Below are positions 26,082 through 33,501 of a stretch of 64,000 bases of DNA, piece by piece (within the stretch, counting starts at the first letter, position 1; the number at the start of each line of letters is the position of its first letter). The stretch lies in contig JABDDT010000008.1 of assembly GCA_013287475.1 (NCBI GenBank), positions 1 to 64,000 of the forward strand. Reading direction: 5' to 3'. The DNA comes from Bacteroidota bacterium. Its GTDB lineage: Bacteria; Bacteroidota; Bacteroidia; Chitinophagales; Chitinophagaceae. A model generated the notes under the pieces. That model saw nothing but the letters and a program-made list of their open reading frames with translations. It searched no databases and was not told where the DNA came from. Both the position numbers and the translations under genes were made by a program.

Positions 26082-26281
26082 GAGCCTTTTTAAGCTTAAA
26101 GCCTTTTTAAGCTTAAAGCTTAAAGCCTTTTTAAGCCAAAAGCTTAAAGCCTTTTTAAGCTTAAAGCTTAAAGCCTAAAGCTTAAAGCTTAAAACCTATT
26201 AGGATTAGCAAATAATTTTTTATTCAGAGTTCTAAAAAGAAGTTTTAGGCTTTAGGCCTTAAGCTTTCAGCTTTAAAAGGC
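26082..26281. repeat. Facing arrays of AAGCTTAA/AAAGCC heptamers at the dps stop codon
   Basis: The left array (26082-26193) holds many copies of TTTTTAAGC, TTAAAGC and TTAAAGCC. A 50-base gap precedes a shorter opposed array (26240-26281: TTTTAGGCTTTAGGCC, TTAAGC, TTTCAGC). The opposed arm ends exactly at the TAA of dps. Units contain the self-complementary AAGCTT, so hairpins can form in many registers. Confidence 0.85.
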
Positions 26282-26755
26282 TTATTTAAGATGTGCCCGT
26301 AGCATCCAGGCGGTTTTTTCGTGTTTTTCCATGAGGCCTGTAATAAAATCAGCGGTGCCTGCATCTTTATGTGCTTCGTCAAATTCTTTGATATTTCCAC
26401 GAATAAATTCAATGATCGTTTCATGATCAGCCAGAAGATTCTTAATCAGATTCTGACTACCGGTGCCTCCGGTTAATTCTTCTGTGAGGTGAGTGAGAGC
26501 GAGAAAATTTTTTAATGAAGCAGGAGCATAATGACCCAACTGGCGGATACGCTCAGCTACAGAATCTGAGAATTCTTCAGATTGTTCATACAATTCTTCA
26601 AAATACAAATGGACAGAATGAAAATCCGGTCCTTCCAGGTTCCAGTGTGCATTCAATGTTTTTGCATACAGAACAAATTCATCCGCCAGAATCTTACTCA
26701 ATTGTTCTGCAACCGTTTTTCTGTTTGCGTCTGATATACCGATGCTTGTTTTCAT
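26282..26755 (-). CDS. dps: Dps-family DNA-protecting ferritin-like protein
   Basis: A 157-residue protein that would assemble into a 12-mer shell, oxidise and store iron and shield DNA during stress. The inter-subunit ferroxidase site is visible: LNAHWNLEG with His37, His49, then Asp64 and Glu68 in FSDSVAERIRQLG. The length is standard. A promoter-like sequence lies 30 bases upstream and a pair of 33-bp direct repeats about 95-165 bases upstream. The TAA stop sits at the edge of the AAGCTTAA array. Confidence 0.95.
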   Translation of the reverse strand: MKTSIGISDANRKTVAEQLSKILADEFVLYAKTLNAHWNLEGPDFHSVHLYFEELYEQSEEFSDSVAERIRQLGHYAPASLKNFLALTHLTEELTGGTGSQNLIKNLLADHETIIEFIRGNIKEFDEAHKDAGTADFITGLMEKHEKTAWMLRAHLK

Positions 26756-26784
26756 TTTTTATATTGTTTGATGGAGTAATCATT

Positions 26785-26813
26785 CAAAACGTATAATCCA
26801 ATATAAAGTTCAA
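26785..26813 (-). promoter_or_regulatory. Probable dps promoter
   Basis: On the minus strand a TTG (26813-26811) is followed 17 bases later by TACGTTTTG (26793-26785), close to the TTTG/TAnnTTTG pattern of the main Bacteroidota sigma factor. Transcription would begin roughly 25 bases before the dps start codon. Confidence 0.4.
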
Positions 26814-26850
26814 CTTATATTGAAATATACACAAATCCTCTTCCGTCTTT

Positions 26851-26918
26851 GAAATTCGTATATACGCCTGAAAAAACCGGGCGAAGAAATTCGTATATAC
26901 GCCTGAGAAAACCGGGCG
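26851..26918. repeat. Two direct 33-bp repeats carrying CGTATATACG
   Basis: Copies at 26851-26883 and 26886-26918 differ at one position and are separated by two bases. Each starts GAAATTCGTATATACGCC and ends AACCGGGCG, and contains the 10-bp palindrome CGTATATACG. They lie between the dps promoter and the stop codon of the DUF805 gene. Confidence 0.8.
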
Positions 26919-26929
26919 GACGTCCGACC

Positions 26930-27277
26930 TTAACTGTTTAGAAACTCCTCAAATTCCGGTCTTTTAGGATCGGAGCCATACTGATTCGGACCTTCGGTAC
27001 CTGGCGTACAATAAAGAATCAGGTTATAAATTGGAATTAGAATATACCAGCCACTTTTGTTTACGTCATGCATTCTGCGAACGCCAACGGAAATACTTGG
27101 AATAATAATAGAGAGAACATAAATATAATAAAGACTTAAATTATTAAAGTAAGCGCTTATAAATGCAAAAAGGAATGTTAAAAGGGATGAGAATAAAACA
27201 AAATACCAATATTCTTTTCTTCTGGCACGCCCTTCGAAAATTGCATATTTTTTTAATACGGCTAGGAACCAAATCAT
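26930..27277 (-). CDS. DUF805 small membrane protein
   Basis: A 115-residue inner-membrane protein of the DUF805 (YhaH-like) family. 'FEGRARRKEYWYFVLFSSLL' at residues 14-33 and 'SVGVRRMHDVNKSGWYIL' at about 63-80 are the family's hallmarks, and the end 'GTEGPNQYGSDPKRP' is also typical. Three to four membrane segments are predicted. The function of the family is unknown. It is upstream of dps on the same strand but separated by 174 bases including the direct repeats. Confidence 0.9.
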   Translation of the reverse strand: MIWFLAVLKKYAIFEGRARRKEYWYFVLFSSLLTFLFAFISAYFNNLSLYYIYVLSIIIPSISVGVRRMHDVNKSGWYILIPIYNLILYCTPGTEGPNQYGSDPKRPEFEEFLNS

Positions 27278-27385
27278 ACGAAAGTGTTTTAAGGTTAAAA
27301 AAAATCAGATATCTCAGGTTAAAAAATATTGTTCAATATTAAATATAATAAAATAAAATTCATAATTCATTGTTATCAATATAAT

Positions 27386-27402
27386 TAAGGGTTTACCCTT
27401 AG
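27386..27402. promoter_or_regulatory. Palindrome TAAGGG-TTTA-CCCTTA(G) upstream of a small gene
   Basis: Identical over 17 bases to the site at 17926-17942. Its centre is about 47 bases before the start codon of the gene at 27441, where an activator would bind if transcription begins near that codon. Confidence 0.5.
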
Positions 27403-27428
27403 TGCCTCCCGGCAGTAATTCAAATGAT

Positions 27429-27436
27429 TAACTTTG
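27429..27436 (+). promoter_or_regulatory. -7 box TAACTTTG almost at the start codon
   Basis: An exact match to TAnnTTTG ends four bases before the ATG at 27441, so the transcript could begin at or next to the start codon. No good -33 element is seen; the palindrome at 27386-27402 lies upstream instead. Confidence 0.4.
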
Positions 27437-27440
27437 TGTG

Positions 27441-27692
27441 ATGTCTGAAAGTTTTACCTTAAGTTTTTTATATAAGGGCGTTCTGCAGCAGGTTGACTGT
27501 ACGCTTCGGATAAGCAGATTCAAATACCAGTTTCTTTGTACAATTGATAATACTGAAATGATCCTGGAAAAAGATGATGAGGGAAATTTCAGGGCCATGG
27601 AGTCAGATCCGTTTTCAAATAATAATCAAAAACCTGAGCCGTCTCTTGTGAAAGCAGTGATAGATGAATTGGAAAGAATTTTGAGTGAATAA
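27441..27692 (+). CDS. Small protein of unknown function
   Basis: I do not recognise this 83-residue protein. It has no signal peptide or membrane segment. The sequence looks like a small beta-sheet domain (LSFLYKGVLQQVDCTLRISRFKYQFLCTIDNTEMILEKDDEG) followed by a short helix (VKAVIDELERILSE). The ATG at 27441 is preferred to the GTG one codon earlier. It has its own palindrome and -7 box upstream and is followed on the same strand by another small gene. Confidence 0.6.
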   Translation: MSESFTLSFLYKGVLQQVDCTLRISRFKYQFLCTIDNTEMILEKDDEGNFRAMESDPFSNNNQKPEPSLVKAVIDELERILSE

Positions 27693-27800
27693 ATTTAGGA
27701 GCAAAGCATAAAGCGTGGGCGTAATCCTGAAGGATGAGAATTTTAGTTTATTTAAGAAGATAAATAATAGTGCAATTTTGAAATGAGCTAAACCGATAAA

Positions 27801-28040
27801 ATGGAAGAAAATCCCGACATACCCGTTTATACTGACGTAGAAGCAGTATTTAAACAACGCAAAACAACGGAAGACAAAGTTCAGATGATTGCGACCTGCA
27901 CATTAAATGGTAAAACAAACCGTAGTGTATGGATAGAAGTGCCTACCGTTTTATATAACGGGTACAAAGGCAAAGTTCGCATTATTGAATTCAATATTAA
28001 AAACGGATTGCTTGAAGTGCTGAAAGTTCAGAAAGCGTAA
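27801..28040 (+). CDS. Small protein of unknown function
   Basis: A 79-residue protein without recognised domains, signal peptide or membrane segment. Beta strands are likely (VQMIATCTLNGKTNRSVWIEVPTVLYNGYKGKVRIIEFN). It lies 108 bases after another small unknown gene. Its TAA stop is the first stop in the GCGTAACGCTTAAAGC repeat array, and the final residues (QKA) touch that array. Confidence 0.6.
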   Translation: MEENPDIPVYTDVEAVFKQRKTTEDKVQMIATCTLNGKTNRSVWIEVPTVLYNGYKGKVRIIEFNIKNGLLEVLKVQKA

Positions 28041-28209
28041 CGCTTAAAGCTTAACGCTTAAAGCTTAACGCAAAAAATTAAAATGTATTTAATCTACATA
28101 AAACTAGGTATTAGTCCTGTAGCACTGTGCTTGGCGTTAAGCGTTACGCGTTAAGCGTTAAGCGTTAAGCGTTTTGCTTTAGGCTTTAAGCTTTAAGCTT
28201 TAAGCTTTA
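28035..28209. repeat. Facing arrays of GCGTTAA/AAGCTTAA heptamers holding the stop codons of both convergent genes
   Basis: The left array (28035-28071) alternates CTTAACG and CTTAAAG units. The opposed array (28133-28209) contains GCGTTAA units followed by GCTTTAA units. About 60 bases separate them. The TAA of the plus-strand gene (28038-28040) and the TAA of the minus-strand dehydratase (28202-28200) both lie inside the arrays. Confidence 0.9.
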
Positions 28210-28433
28210 ATAGCGTCTATCTTTTTCGCCAGTTTCCGGTCTTTCTCCGTTACAATATCGCCGGCATCATGGGTGTTTAACCAGACCTCCACTTCATTAT
28301 AAACATTGGTCCATTTCGGATGATGATCCATTTTTTCTGCTTCCAATGCAATTCGGGTCATGAACGCAAAAGCTTCGGAGAAGTTTTGAAATTTGAACTT
28401 TTTATAAAGAGTATTTTCTTTTTCTTCCCACAT
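28200..28433 (-). CDS. phhB: 4a-hydroxytetrahydrobiopterin dehydratase (pterin carbinolamine dehydratase)
   Basis: A 77-residue enzyme that dehydrates the 4a-hydroxypterin made by aromatic amino acid hydroxylases, recycling the cofactor. The family motif '[20 protein letters not shown]' carries the active-site His pair and Trp, and '[22 protein letters not shown]' is the usual C-terminus. The ATG at 28433 is preferred; it lies 5 bases after the PRC-barrel stop, so the two are co-transcribed. The stop codon comes from the repeat array. No hydroxylase gene is nearby. Confidence 0.9.
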   Translation of the reverse strand: MWEEKENTLYKKFKFQNFSEAFAFMTRIALEAEKMDHHPKWTNVYNEVEVWLNTHDAGDIVTEKDRKLAKKIDAIKA

Positions 28434-28438
28434 ATAAT

Positions 28439-28861
28439 TTATATAAATCTCCAATAACTATGAACATCATCAAAATGCAGATTGGTATCCGGCCAGTGAT
28501 CCATATCGAATCCGGGCGCTTTTTCAAGAATTTCTTTCGCCTGTTCAAAAACAAACCGTTTATTGGGTGCATCCAGTTTTAGCAGCCGAAAAGGAATGGC
28601 GAAATATTTTACTCCCAAACCAAGAAATCCGCCGAATTCGATCACGTAATAATCAATCCTGCCAGATTCCATATCCAGCATGACCTCCTTCATTTCTCCC
28701 AAATGCTCACCTCCGGGATTCACCACTTTGTCACCTTCCAATGATGAAGCGGTAAGATATCTTCCCTTTTGATTAGGAAGAAGAGGACCTTTATTTTCAC
28801 CGGATAAATTATCGTTTTCAAATAGCTGCTCTTTCGCTTTCTCGTCTATTTTTGTATCCAT
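28439..28861 (-). CDS. PRC-barrel domain protein
   Basis: A 140-residue soluble protein. The central part '[60 protein letters not shown]' fits a PRC-barrel (about 35-95), a beta-barrel shared by RimM and the photosynthetic reaction-centre H subunit. The C-terminal '[10 protein letters not shown]' region is common in stress-related bacterial versions. The function is unknown. It is the first gene of a pair with the pterin dehydratase. Confidence 0.82.
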   Translation of the reverse strand: MDTKIDEKAKEQLFENDNLSGENKGPLLPNQKGRYLTASSLEGDKVVNPGGEHLGEMKEVMLDMESGRIDYYVIEFGGFLGLGVKYFAIPFRLLKLDAPNKRFVFEQAKEILEKAPGFDMDHWPDTNLHFDDVHSYWRFI

Positions 28862-28993
28862 TGCTTAAAATTTAAAGTGGATGACCAAGTTAAACCAAAA
28901 AAATCATGCCATATGGATTTTTCGTTATTGGACAGATTGGGATTAAAATTCCCCAAATAAGATGACAAGGGCATATTTTTTGATTTCTTTAGG

Positions 28994-29022
28994 TTTGTGT
29001 TGGAATAAAGTTTTTATTTTTG
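28994..29022 (+). promoter_or_regulatory. Promoter with long leader before the outer-membrane protein gene
   Basis: TTTG at 28994-28997 and TATTTTTG at 29015-29022 with a 17-base spacer match the Bacteroidota promoter pattern. It would give a leader of about 200 bases before the start codon at 29226. Confidence 0.5.
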
Positions 29023-29148
29023 CTAGTATAAGTTGCTGATTCTTACTGTTTAAATGGTTAGTCTTTTTAAAACGTAAAAAAAGAATTGAATTTGGTATAT
29101 GACTTGCAAATATTATTATGGTTTTTCATAGGATATTGGATTTTAAAA

Positions 29149-29185
29149 TGGGCTGGATTTCTATCCTGGCCCTTTTTTATTTTTG
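29149..29185 (+). terminator. Terminator-like hairpin in the leader (possible attenuator)
   Basis: GGGCTGGAT pairs imperfectly with ATCCTGGCCC around a TTCT loop and is followed by TTTTTTATTTTTG. It lies between the promoter at 28994-29022 and the gene at 29226. It could end a short RNA or act as an attenuator. The T-run also contains TATTTTTG (29178-29185), which could instead be the -7 box of a second promoter closer to the gene. Confidence 0.4.
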
Positions 29186-29225
29186 TAAACCACCCTATTT
29201 ATTCAGCCTCGCAAAATTTATCAAA

Positions 29226-29801
29226 ATGAAGAAAGTTATCGTCCCATTTATTTTATTGGTTAGTTCCTTTTTCACACAGAAAAGTTTTTCCCAAACCACC
29301 CATAGTTCAGGAACAAAAGGTGATGTAACGCCTATGCAGGTAGGAAGCATTTTTCTAAACCTGGGCGTCGGAGTCGGCGCGGATTATAAAGGAGAAGGGT
29401 ACGGTACAGGCGTCGGTTTCAAGGCGAGTGCAGAATTCGGCCTCTGGCAGGCCGGGCCAGGCGTTATCACCCTTGGACCCGAATTGGGCGGATCATTTTC
29501 AAACCAGGGCTATGCCGGCACATCTTATTATTCCAACACATTTGTAATTGCCGGCCGGGCTGCTTGGCATTATGGCTGGGATGTTCCTGGCCTGGATACC
29601 TATGGTGGTTTTTCTGCAGGCATCGGTTTTCATCATTATACCAATTATAATAACAACACTTCAAGCAGCGACCAGGTAATTCCGGCTATAGGAGCTTTCG
29701 TAGGAGGTTCTTATTTTATTTCGCCAACATTTGGATTTAACGCAGAAGCAGGATTTGATATCACCAACTTCCAGGTTGGGGTAGTTTTTAAATTGCAATA
29801 A
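29226..29801 (+). CDS. Small outer-membrane beta-barrel protein
   Basis: A 191-residue exported protein. The ATG at 29226 opens a clear signal peptide (MKKVIVPFILLVSSFFTQKSFSQ); the longer reading frame upstream is not coding-like. The rest is Gly- and aromatic-rich with alternating strands (VGSIFLNLGVGVGADYKGEG, FGLWQAGPGVITLGPELGG, FGFNAEAGFDITNFQVGVVFKL) and ends in a barrel-closing strand, suggesting an eight-stranded barrel of OmpW/OmpX size. The role is unknown. It has a long leader and its own terminator. Confidence 0.78.
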   Translation: MKKVIVPFILLVSSFFTQKSFSQTTHSSGTKGDVTPMQVGSIFLNLGVGVGADYKGEGYGTGVGFKASAEFGLWQAGPGVITLGPELGGSFSNQGYAGTSYYSNTFVIAGRAAWHYGWDVPGLDTYGGFSAGIGFHHYTNYNNNTSSSDQVIPAIGAFVGGSYFISPTFGFNAEAGFDITNFQVGVVFKLQ

Positions 29802-29827
29802 TTATATCGTTATTTTATATTATTATT

Positions 29828-29864
29828 AAATCCGGGAGATAATTCTTATCCCGGATTTATTATT
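29828..29864 (+). terminator. Rho-independent terminator
   Basis: The 10-bp perfect stem AAATCCGGGA / TCCCGGATTT (29828-29837 and 29849-29858) is followed by ATTATTT, 27 bases after the outer-membrane protein stop codon. The stem is symmetrical, so it may work in both directions. Confidence 0.75.
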
Positions 29865-29902
29865 TCCCCATAACCTGACACTTATTTAAAGCAGTTTAAA
29901 CA

Positions 29903-30478
29903 TTGTTCTTTTTAAGAAACCAAAAAAATTCAACGGCGACGGATCAGGAGCTGGTTCAACTCTATAAACAGGATGGCGATATCCGGGTACTCGCAGAACT
30001 ATATCAGCGCTATATGGACCTCATATATGCAGTTTGCCTTAAATATCTGAAAGATCAGGAAGCTGCGAAAGATGCCGTAATGGCCGTTTTTGAGGAACTG
30101 GTACCCAAATTATTAAAACACGAAGTCGATCATTTTAAAGGGTGGCTCTATATGGTTGCTAAAAACTTTTGTTTAATGCAATTGCGTTCGCAAAAGCAAA
30201 TGCATATAGTACATGATGAGGATATTATGCAATTGACAGAAACTCTGCATCTTAATGGAGTATTTGAAAAAGAAGAACAATTGAATCAACTGTCAAAATG
30301 TATAGATAACCTTTCTCCCGATCAAAAGCAGACCGTCCAGCTTTTTTATTTACAGGAAAAATGTTATAAGGAAATTGCAGTAATTACTGATTCAGATTGG
30401 AATAAAGTACGCAGTCTGATTCAAAATGCCAGGAGGAATTTAAAAATCTGTATGGAAAAAGATATAATATCCGACTGA
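29903..30478 (+). CDS. ECF-type RNA polymerase sigma factor
   Basis: A 191-residue sigma-70-family factor with region 2 (about 15-85, 'LAELYQRYMDLIYAVCLKYLKDQEAAKDAVMAVFEEL') and region 4 (about 130-185, 'LSPDQKQTVQLFYLQEKCYKEIAVIT'). A stop codon lies two codons before the TTG at 29903, and no ATG precedes the conserved region, so TTG is the start. The next gene begins 7 bases after the stop and encodes a membrane protein with an anti-sigma-like N-terminus, so the pair forms a sigma/anti-sigma module. Confidence 0.88.
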   Translation: MFFLRNQKNSTATDQELVQLYKQDGDIRVLAELYQRYMDLIYAVCLKYLKDQEAAKDAVMAVFEELVPKLLKHEVDHFKGWLYMVAKNFCLMQLRSQKQMHIVHDEDIMQLTETLHLNGVFEKEEQLNQLSKCIDNLSPDQKQTVQLFYLQEKCYKEIAVITDSDWNKVRSLIQNARRNLKICMEKDIISD

Positions 30479-30485
30479 TCAAAGA

Positions 30486-31550
30486 ATGAAAGTGGAAAAA
30501 AACAATATTAAATATTCGGCGGAAGATATCCGTAAATACCTGGACGGGCAACTCACAGAGCAGGAAATGCAGGCATTGGAAAAAGCTGCACTCGAAGATC
30601 CATTCCTGTCGGATGCAATCGAAGGAATCAGAGAAAGCCGGAATCACAAGGTTTCTTTTGAATCCGGTGTCGAAGAGCTTCAAAAAAGACTTACGGAACG
30701 AATCAGGGAGAAGAATCGTACATCGGCCATGGTCCTCTTATTTTCAAAATGGAGAATTGCTGCCTCCATATTATTTATTTTGGGAATAGCAGTACTCACA
30801 CTGACTTATATTAATAGAAAGACCCGCAAAACTGAAATTGCAAAATCTCCCGGGAGCGACAGCGGTATGGTAAAAACGCCTTCAACAACGCCTGCTGTAA
30901 ATTCTGATTCGGATAAATCAGACATGACTTTAAATCAGCAGGTAATTACAGAAAAAAAAATACGAAAGAAAAAATTATTACCCTTTAATTATGATAAAGC
31001 TCCGGATTCTTCGATTGTCAAACCAGTTGAACGTCCGGCAGATTATTCCTCCAAATCATCAGATACAGTTGCTTTATCAATTGCGGCAATTCCTTCAAAT
31101 TCAAAAAATAAAGCTACAGACCCGATCACCACAGAATCTCCGAAGAAGAGGAAAGAATATAAAAGTGAAGGTTTTGCCAGCATGACGCCCGCCTCTACCG
31201 CATTAAATGAAGTTACAATCGTAGGATATGGAACTGCAAAAAAGAAGGATATATCTTCTTCGACTACTAAACCGGATACTCAAAATTTTGCAGATGTATC
31301 AGGATGGGTTGCATTCAGAAATTATATTGATTCCAATAAAAAAATTCTTACGGCTGATTCCATTTTGAGGGGTGATGAAGTCATTTCATTTGTAGTCAAT
31401 AATAAAAGTAAATTGTCATCCTTCAAAATAGAAAAATCCATATCGCTGGCCCATGATGCAGAAATCATTCGTCTGGTAAAAGAAGCACCTCCATTGAAAA
31501 TAACCAGAGGAAAGAAAAAAAGACTGCACATAAGTATATCGTTTAATTGA
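30486..31550 (+). CDS. Membrane anti-sigma-like protein fused to a TonB C-terminal domain
   Basis: A 354-residue inner-membrane protein. Residues 1-80 are cytoplasmic and resemble the anti-sigma N-termini found next to ECF factors in this phylum ('YSAEDIRKYLDGQLTEQEMQALEKAALEDPFLSDAIEGI'). One membrane helix follows (about 90-109). The periplasmic part has a long Ser/Thr/Lys linker with NEVTIVGYG (241-249), the signature normally seen in SusC transporters. Residues about 280-354 fit the TonB C-terminal domain (GDEVISFVVNNKSKLSSFKIEKSI...EIIRLVKEAPP). It could sense TonB-dependent transporters and release the sigma factor. Related proteins carry a carboxypeptidase-like regulatory domain, which is not evident here. 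Confidence 0.78.
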   Translation: MKVEKNNIKYSAEDIRKYLDGQLTEQEMQALEKAALEDPFLSDAIEGIRESRNHKVSFESGVEELQKRLTERIREKNRTSAMVLLFSKWRIAASILFILGIAVLTLTYINRKTRKTEIAKSPGSDSGMVKTPSTTPAVNSDSDKSDMTLNQQVITEKKIRKKKLLPFNYDKAPDSSIVKPVERPADYSSKSSDTVALSIAAIPSNSKNKATDPITTESPKKRKEYKSEGFASMTPASTALNEVTIVGYGTAKKKDISSSTTKPDTQNFADVSGWVAFRNYIDSNKKILTADSILRGDEVISFVVNNKSKLSSFKIEKSISLAHDAEIIRLVKEAPPLKITRGKKKRLHISISFN

Positions 31551-31553
31551 GAA

Positions 31554-31650
31554 AGGCCCGTAAAACGGGCCTGTTCTCATTGTTGAACCATAAACGACTA
31601 CCTACTAAACCGACATTCCGGCCAAAATAAAACGGCCGGTTTATTTTTAT
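31554..31650 (+). terminator. Two consecutive terminator hairpins
   Basis: The first hairpin is AGGCCCGT-AAA-ACGGGCCT (31554-31572), right after the anti-sigma/TonB stop. The second is CCGGCC/GGCCGG (31618-31623 and 31634-31639) followed by TTTATTTTTATT, a good + strand terminator. Its T-run overlaps the end of the convergent SusD-like gene. Confidence 0.8.
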
Positions 31651-33479
31651 TGATATCCCGGATTTTGATGTAAGAATTTCGTTCCTGTTGCATTTTCTGC
31701 ATCTAATTCAACCTGAGGTATCGCAAAATACTCATTGACTCCTTTTGTAAACTGAGCTGTATTATTGATCAGATAAAATCCATGCCTGGTTTTTTCAACT
31801 GCAACATATGCATTAAGTGTTGTGGCCATGGTGCCGGTACCATTATCATATCTTGCGAGGTCAAAAAAACGCTGGCCTTCAATAGCGAGTTCCAATCTTC
31901 TTTCCATATAGATCGCATTTAAAGCATAAGTCTGACCCTTGGTAGTAAATGCGCCCGGAGGATATGGATTTACCAGGTATTTATCACCAGGAGTAGTTTG
32001 CGGAGAATAGGTGCTGCTATTGGCGTCATAAGTGGCGTTCAGATAAACGTACCCAGTTGGATTGGCAGCTCTCTGGCGAACCATATTAACATAGGATTCA
32101 GCCTTGTCAAGGCTTCCGACCTGTGCCTCGCATTCCGCATCCCACAAAAGGACATCTGCGAACCTGCAAAGATTTATATTATTCGCATCTACTTCAGCCG
32201 CTCCCCAGAATACAGTTTCAGTTGAAGAATATTTGCCCTGCTGGCTCATCGCATAACTATTTTTCTTCGGAACAAAAACTCCATCGTTGGTCTGGTCGCG
32301 AATCCATGTAGTATCAATAATTCCCCAATCAAAATAAGGTTCACCGGGTCTGCCTGCGACCCAGTCAAGACGGGGATCCACTGTGCCGGTCCATGGATTG
32401 GTACTACTGCTAACCAAAGGTGCATTGTTGAAACTTCCATCCAAATATGGAAGTCCGTTTGCATCAGTTTTATATGCCTGTACAAGGTTCCATGATGGAT
32501 TATTGAATCCACAGCAACCCGGACCGTGATTATATGGAAAATTAAGTTCATCGCCGGTATCTCCGTTACCTCCGTTTGTCGCAATTGCTGATCCGTCATT
32601 TACGGATGTCTGGCAGGCAAAAACACTTTCGGAACCATTTTTCTGAGCAGGGTTAAAATTACTTTGATAGGTGGGTTCAAGTGAATACGCTGTACCATTT
32701 GATGTTGTACCGCTGGCGATAATCTGATCCAGTAATGTTTTTGCACTTGCATAATTGTGTTCGTACATATAAGTTTTCGCAAGAAAGGCCATGGCAGCCC
32801 ATTTGTTAACCCTGCCGATATTGGGTTGTGTGCCTGGTAAATTATTTACAGCATATGTAAAATCTGCTTCTATCTGAGGCCAGATATTTATATAAGCACC
32901 ATTCGCATAATTTGGAACACTCAGGTTGGCATTTACATAGGAGATATTTTCATCTACATAAGGAAAATTGTTCCACATTTTTTTTCCTTCAAAATGATAA
33001 AACCCTCTTAAGAATCTTGCTTCTGCTACATACTCAACCGTATCTGCCGTTGAAATACTGGGAGACAAACGAAGTGTGCGAATTACATCATTTGCCCTTT
33101 GGATACCAGTATAAAGAACAACCCATTTTTCATCCAGATACATGGAAGTACCGGCCTGAGCCAATGACCAGGTCATGATAGGTATTGCGTCTGGCTGATC
33201 CGAAGGAGTTGAACCTTTATAAGCATCGTCCGCAGCTTCATTGCCATAGACATAATTTGAGGCCCCACTTCCATTTCCAAGATTTTGTCCGGGTACGTTT
33301 TCTCCGGATAAAAGCACGTAGGCTCCGATTAACAATCCCTGGACGCCCGAATTATTATTTACATTAGACGCAATGAGAGATCCCTGCGGTTGCAGATTTA
33401 ATTGTTTACTGCACGCGTAAAATAATAACGCCAGCAGTACCGTAGCAGCAGGCAATATCCAGATAAATAATTTTTTCAT
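31647..33479 (-). CDS. SusD/RagB-family outer-membrane lipoprotein
   Basis: A 610-residue surface lipoprotein that would work as the ligand-binding lid of the adjacent SusC-like transporter. The signal peptide ends LLFYACSKQ with Cys23 as the lipid attachment site. The mature protein shows the classical SusD pattern: 'GIQRANDVIRTL', 'AEARFLRGFYHFEGKKMWNNFPYVDE', 'MAFLAKTYMYEHNY', 'NLCRFADVLLWDAECEAQ' and 'ERRLELAIEGQRFFDLARY'. It is the last gene of a four-gene minus-strand set with two propeller proteins and the SusC-like gene. Confidence 0.94.
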   Translation of the reverse strand: MKKLFIWILPAATVLLALLFYACSKQLNLQPQGSLIASNVNNNSGVQGLLIGAYVLLSGENVPGQNLGNGSGASNYVYGNEAADDAYKGSTPSDQPDAIPIMTWSLAQAGTSMYLDEKWVVLYTGIQRANDVIRTLRLSPSISTADTVEYVAEARFLRGFYHFEGKKMWNNFPYVDENISYVNANLSVPNYANGAYINIWPQIEADFTYAVNNLPGTQPNIGRVNKWAAMAFLAKTYMYEHNYASAKTLLDQIIASGTTSNGTAYSLEPTYQSNFNPAQKNGSESVFACQTSVNDGSAIATNGGNGDTGDELNFPYNHGPGCCGFNNPSWNLVQAYKTDANGLPYLDGSFNNAPLVSSSTNPWTGTVDPRLDWVAGRPGEPYFDWGIIDTTWIRDQTNDGVFVPKKNSYAMSQQGKYSSTETVFWGAAEVDANNINLCRFADVLLWDAECEAQVGSLDKAESYVNMVRQRAANPTGYVYLNATYDANSSTYSPQTTPGDKYLVNPYPPGAFTTKGQTYALNAIYMERRLELAIEGQRFFDLARYDNGTGTMATTLNAYVAVEKTRHGFYLINNTAQFTKGVNEYFAIPQVELDAENATGTKFLHQNPGYQ

Positions 33480-33501
33480 ATAAAAATGATTTTATAAATA
33501 A

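Noticed and set aside
26082-28209. Arrays as ordinary terminators only
   Set aside because: They lack a consistent stem followed by a T-run and are far longer than needed. Ordinary terminators (1443-1470, 8024-8047, 31618-31650) look quite different in the same window.
29118-29225. Longer start for the small outer-membrane protein
   Set aside because: The extension precedes a normal signal peptide and overlaps the terminator-like hairpin.
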